Shown here: positions 6,505 to 7,613 of the stretch, one piece after another
Layout of the letters: every line of letters starts with the position of its first letter
Position numbering within the stretch: the stretch's first letter is position 1
Position numbers and translations under genes: made by a program
Notes under the pieces: model-generated
Databases searched by the model: none
What the model was told of the DNA's origin: nothing
What the model saw: only the letters and a program-made list of their open reading frames with translations
NCBI GenBank assembly: GCA_025350425.1
Contig: JANXXW010000563.1
Coordinates: forward strand, 1-7,613
Origin: Rhodospirillales bacterium
GTDB lineage: Bacteria > Pseudomonadota > Alphaproteobacteria > Acetobacterales > Acetobacteraceae
Direction of reading: 5' to 3'
Length of the DNA stretch: 7,613 nt

Positions 6505-7245
6505 ATGCTCGAATCGGGCCATATCATCGTCACTGGCGGTAGCCGGGGTATCGGCGCGGCAGTTAGCCGCAAGCTCGCCAGCGACGGCTATGCGGTGGCG
6601 GTGAACTACACCAGCAACACCGCAGCGGCCGAGGCGATCGTGCGGGAAATCACCGATGCCGGCGGGCGGGCACACGCGATCCGCTCCGATGTCGCCGATG
6701 AGGCCGAGATCGCCGCCATGTTCGTAGAGGCCGAACGGGCACTCGGGCCGATCGCGGGCCTGGTCAACAACGCGGGGATGATCGGGCGGCACGGGCGGGC
6801 CGATACGCAGACCGCCGCCGAACTCGCGCGTCTGTTCGCGGTCAACGTGCTCGGCACCATACTGTGCTGCGGCGAAGCGGTGCGGCGCATGTCGACCGCG
6901 CATGGCGGCAAGGGTGGTGCCATCGTAAACCTCGGCTCGGTGGCAGGACGCACTGGCGGGATGCCGGGACTCAGGCCTTACGCCGCGACCAAGGGGGCGA
7001 TTGAGGCCTTCACCAAAGGGTTGGCCAACGAGGTGGCGCTGGAGGGCATCCGGGTGAACGCGGTGGCACCGGGACTGATCGGCACCGATATGGTGACCGA
7101 GACGATGCGGGCACACGCCGCAGGCAGCATTCCGGTGGGTCGCCTGGGCGAGCCGACGGAAGTCGCTGAGGCGATCGCGTGGCTGCTGTCGCCAGCTTCC
7201 TCCTACGTCACCGGCAGCATTCTCACGGTGTCGGGCGGGCGCTAG
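6505..7245 (+). CDS. Short-chain dehydrogenase/reductase, YgfF-like SDR oxidoreductase
   Basis: A 246-residue classical SDR, the usual size for the family. ATG 6505 is chosen because AAGGA (6495-6499) lies 5 bases upstream and the nucleotide-binding strand follows directly. The dinucleotide motif TGGSRGIG is at 10-17, the NNAG motif at 88-91, and the catalytic tetrad is Asn114, Ser145, Tyr159 and Lys163 (YAATK). The APGLIGTDM loop (188-196) and the C-terminal YVTGSILTVSGGR are standard. Arg14 in the glycine-rich loop and the absence of an acidic residue after the second strand (VNYTSN, 33-38) suggest NADP(H) rather than NAD(H), by inference. Overall wording is close to E. coli YgfF and 'glucose 1-dehydrogenase/3-oxoacyl-ACP reductase'-annotated SDRs. 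The substrate is not assignable, and FabG function is not implied. It reads away from gltX across a 159-base gap and converges with queC. Confidence 0.93.
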   Translation: MLESGHIIVTGGSRGIGAAVSRKLASDGYAVAVNYTSNTAAAEAIVREITDAGGRAHAIRSDVADEAEIAAMFVEAERALGPIAGLVNNAGMIGRHGRADTQTAAELARLFAVNVLGTILCCGEAVRRMSTAHGGKGGAIVNLGSVAGRTGGMPGLRPYAATKGAIEAFTKGLANEVALEGIRVNAVAPGLIGTDMVTETMRAHAAGSIPVGRLGEPTEVAEAIAWLLSPASSYVTGSILTVSGGR

Positions 7246-7246
7246 C

Positions 7247-7272
7247 CGGCCGATTAACCCCGCGTTAAGCCG
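7247..7272. terminator. Possible bidirectional hairpin between convergent SDR and queC genes
   Basis: CGGC-(CGA)-TTAAC-CCCGC-GTTAA-GCCG can fold with a 5-bp inner stem, a five-base loop and a 4-bp outer stem separated by a three-base bulge. It begins 1 base after the SDR stop, in the 84-base gap between two convergent genes, where a shared terminator would be expected. No T-run is present on either strand, so the assignment rests on position and folding only. Confidence 0.33.
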
Positions 7273-7329
7273 AACCGCGTAGACTGGCCCGACACCTTCC
7301 CGGTGCTGAGGCCGCCGGTGCCGCCAAGT

Positions 7330-7613
7330 TCAGGATGCGACAAACCCTCGGTAGCCGTTGGCGCGCAGCACGCAGGCCGGGCAAGTGCCGCACCCATGGC
7401 CCCATTCGTGCCGCGTGCCGCGTTCACCGAGATAACAGGTGTGCGTGTCCTCGCGGACGAGTTCCACCAGCCCATCGCCGCCGAGATCACGGGCCAGCCG
7501 CCAAGTCGCGGCCTTGTCGATCCACATGAGCGGGGTGTGCAGGACGAAGTTTTTTGCCATGCCCAGATTGAGCGCGACCTGCAGCGCCTTGATGGTGTCG
7601 TCGCGGCAGTCGG
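7330..7613 (-). CDS. queC: 7-cyano-7-deazaguanine synthase QueC, C-terminal 93 residues (5' end outside window)
   Basis: QueC converts 7-carboxy-7-deazaguanine to preQ0 with ATP and ammonia, the last step to the shared precursor of queuosine in tRNA; it is a cytoplasmic zinc enzyme. The frame is open from the window edge to TGA 7332-7330. The visible part starts DCRDDTIKALQVALNLGM, then the conserved HTPLMWIDKAATWRLA and THTCYLGER. The zinc-binding cluster follows: Cys59, Cys74, Cys77 and Cys80 of the fragment (CG-x-CPAC-x-LRANGYRGF). All four cysteines are intact. The first-to-second cysteine spacing is 14 residues, longer than the 8 I recall for E. coli QueC; this appears to be a subfamily feature, not damage. 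About 60% of the protein, including the ATP-binding P-loop region, lies beyond the right edge. It is convergent with the SDR gene. Confidence 0.97.
   Translation of the reverse strand, partial: DCRDDTIKALQVALNLGMAKNFVLHTPLMWIDKAATWRLARDLGGDGLVELVREDTHTCYLGERGTRHEWGHGCGTCPACVLRANGYRGFVAS

Noticed and set aside
5797..7116. 439-codon minus-strand frame opposite the end of gltX and the SDR gene
   Set aside because: It spans two well-supported genes and the gap between them, with His/Arg/Cys-rich composition and no recognisable domain.
1..7613. tRNA, CRISPR, insertion sequence or other defence module
   Set aside because: The gaps between genes are short (32-159 bases) and show no cloverleaf, regularly spaced repeats, transposase motifs or terminal inverted repeats.

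Overview
This is a GC-rich window (about two-thirds G+C by eye) from what looks like an ordinary chromosomal segment of an alphaproteobacterium. The ComEC type, the GluRS signatures (HIGG and KLSKRHG), the QueC type and the codon choice fit Rhodospirillales/Acetobacteraceae best. That placement is from family resemblance only and is tentative. No insertion sequence, CRISPR array, tRNA, rRNA or phage module was seen.

Layout from left to right. (1) 2-292 (+) is the C-terminal end of an unrecognised protein with a low-complexity Pro/Ala tail. (2) 332-928 (+) encodes a three-helix membrane protein of the DUF4337 type. (3) 961-1131 (-) encodes a 56-residue lipoprotein, convergent with it. (4) 1202-2596 (-) encodes an M20-family zinc metallopeptidase with a full metal-ligand set, and 2734-4881 (-) encodes a ComEC/Rec2 competence membrane protein without a recognisable metallo-beta-lactamase signature. 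Both read leftwards and are separated by 137 bases that contain a plausible promoter for the peptidase. (5) Divergent from comEC across 81 bases is gltX (4963-6345, +), glutamyl-tRNA synthetase. (6) 6505-7245 (+) encodes a classical short-chain dehydrogenase/reductase resembling E. coli YgfF. (7) 7330-7613 (-) is the C-terminal part of queC, the 7-cyano-7-deazaguanine (preQ0) synthase, convergent with the SDR gene and cut by the window edge.

The genes do not form one pathway. gltX (translation), queC (queuosine tRNA modification) and comEC (DNA uptake) are conserved housekeeping or competence genes. The peptidase and SDR are general metabolic enzymes without a determinable substrate. The left end, especially the lipoprotein gene (about 55% GC at third positions by hand count), is less GC-biased than the rest and looks more accessory.

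I found no convincing undescribed multi-gene system. The observations most worth a second look are the ComEC C-terminus without an MBL signature, the lost second half of the GluRS zinc site, the tiny cysteine-containing lipoprotein, and small inverted or direct repeats in three intergenic gaps.
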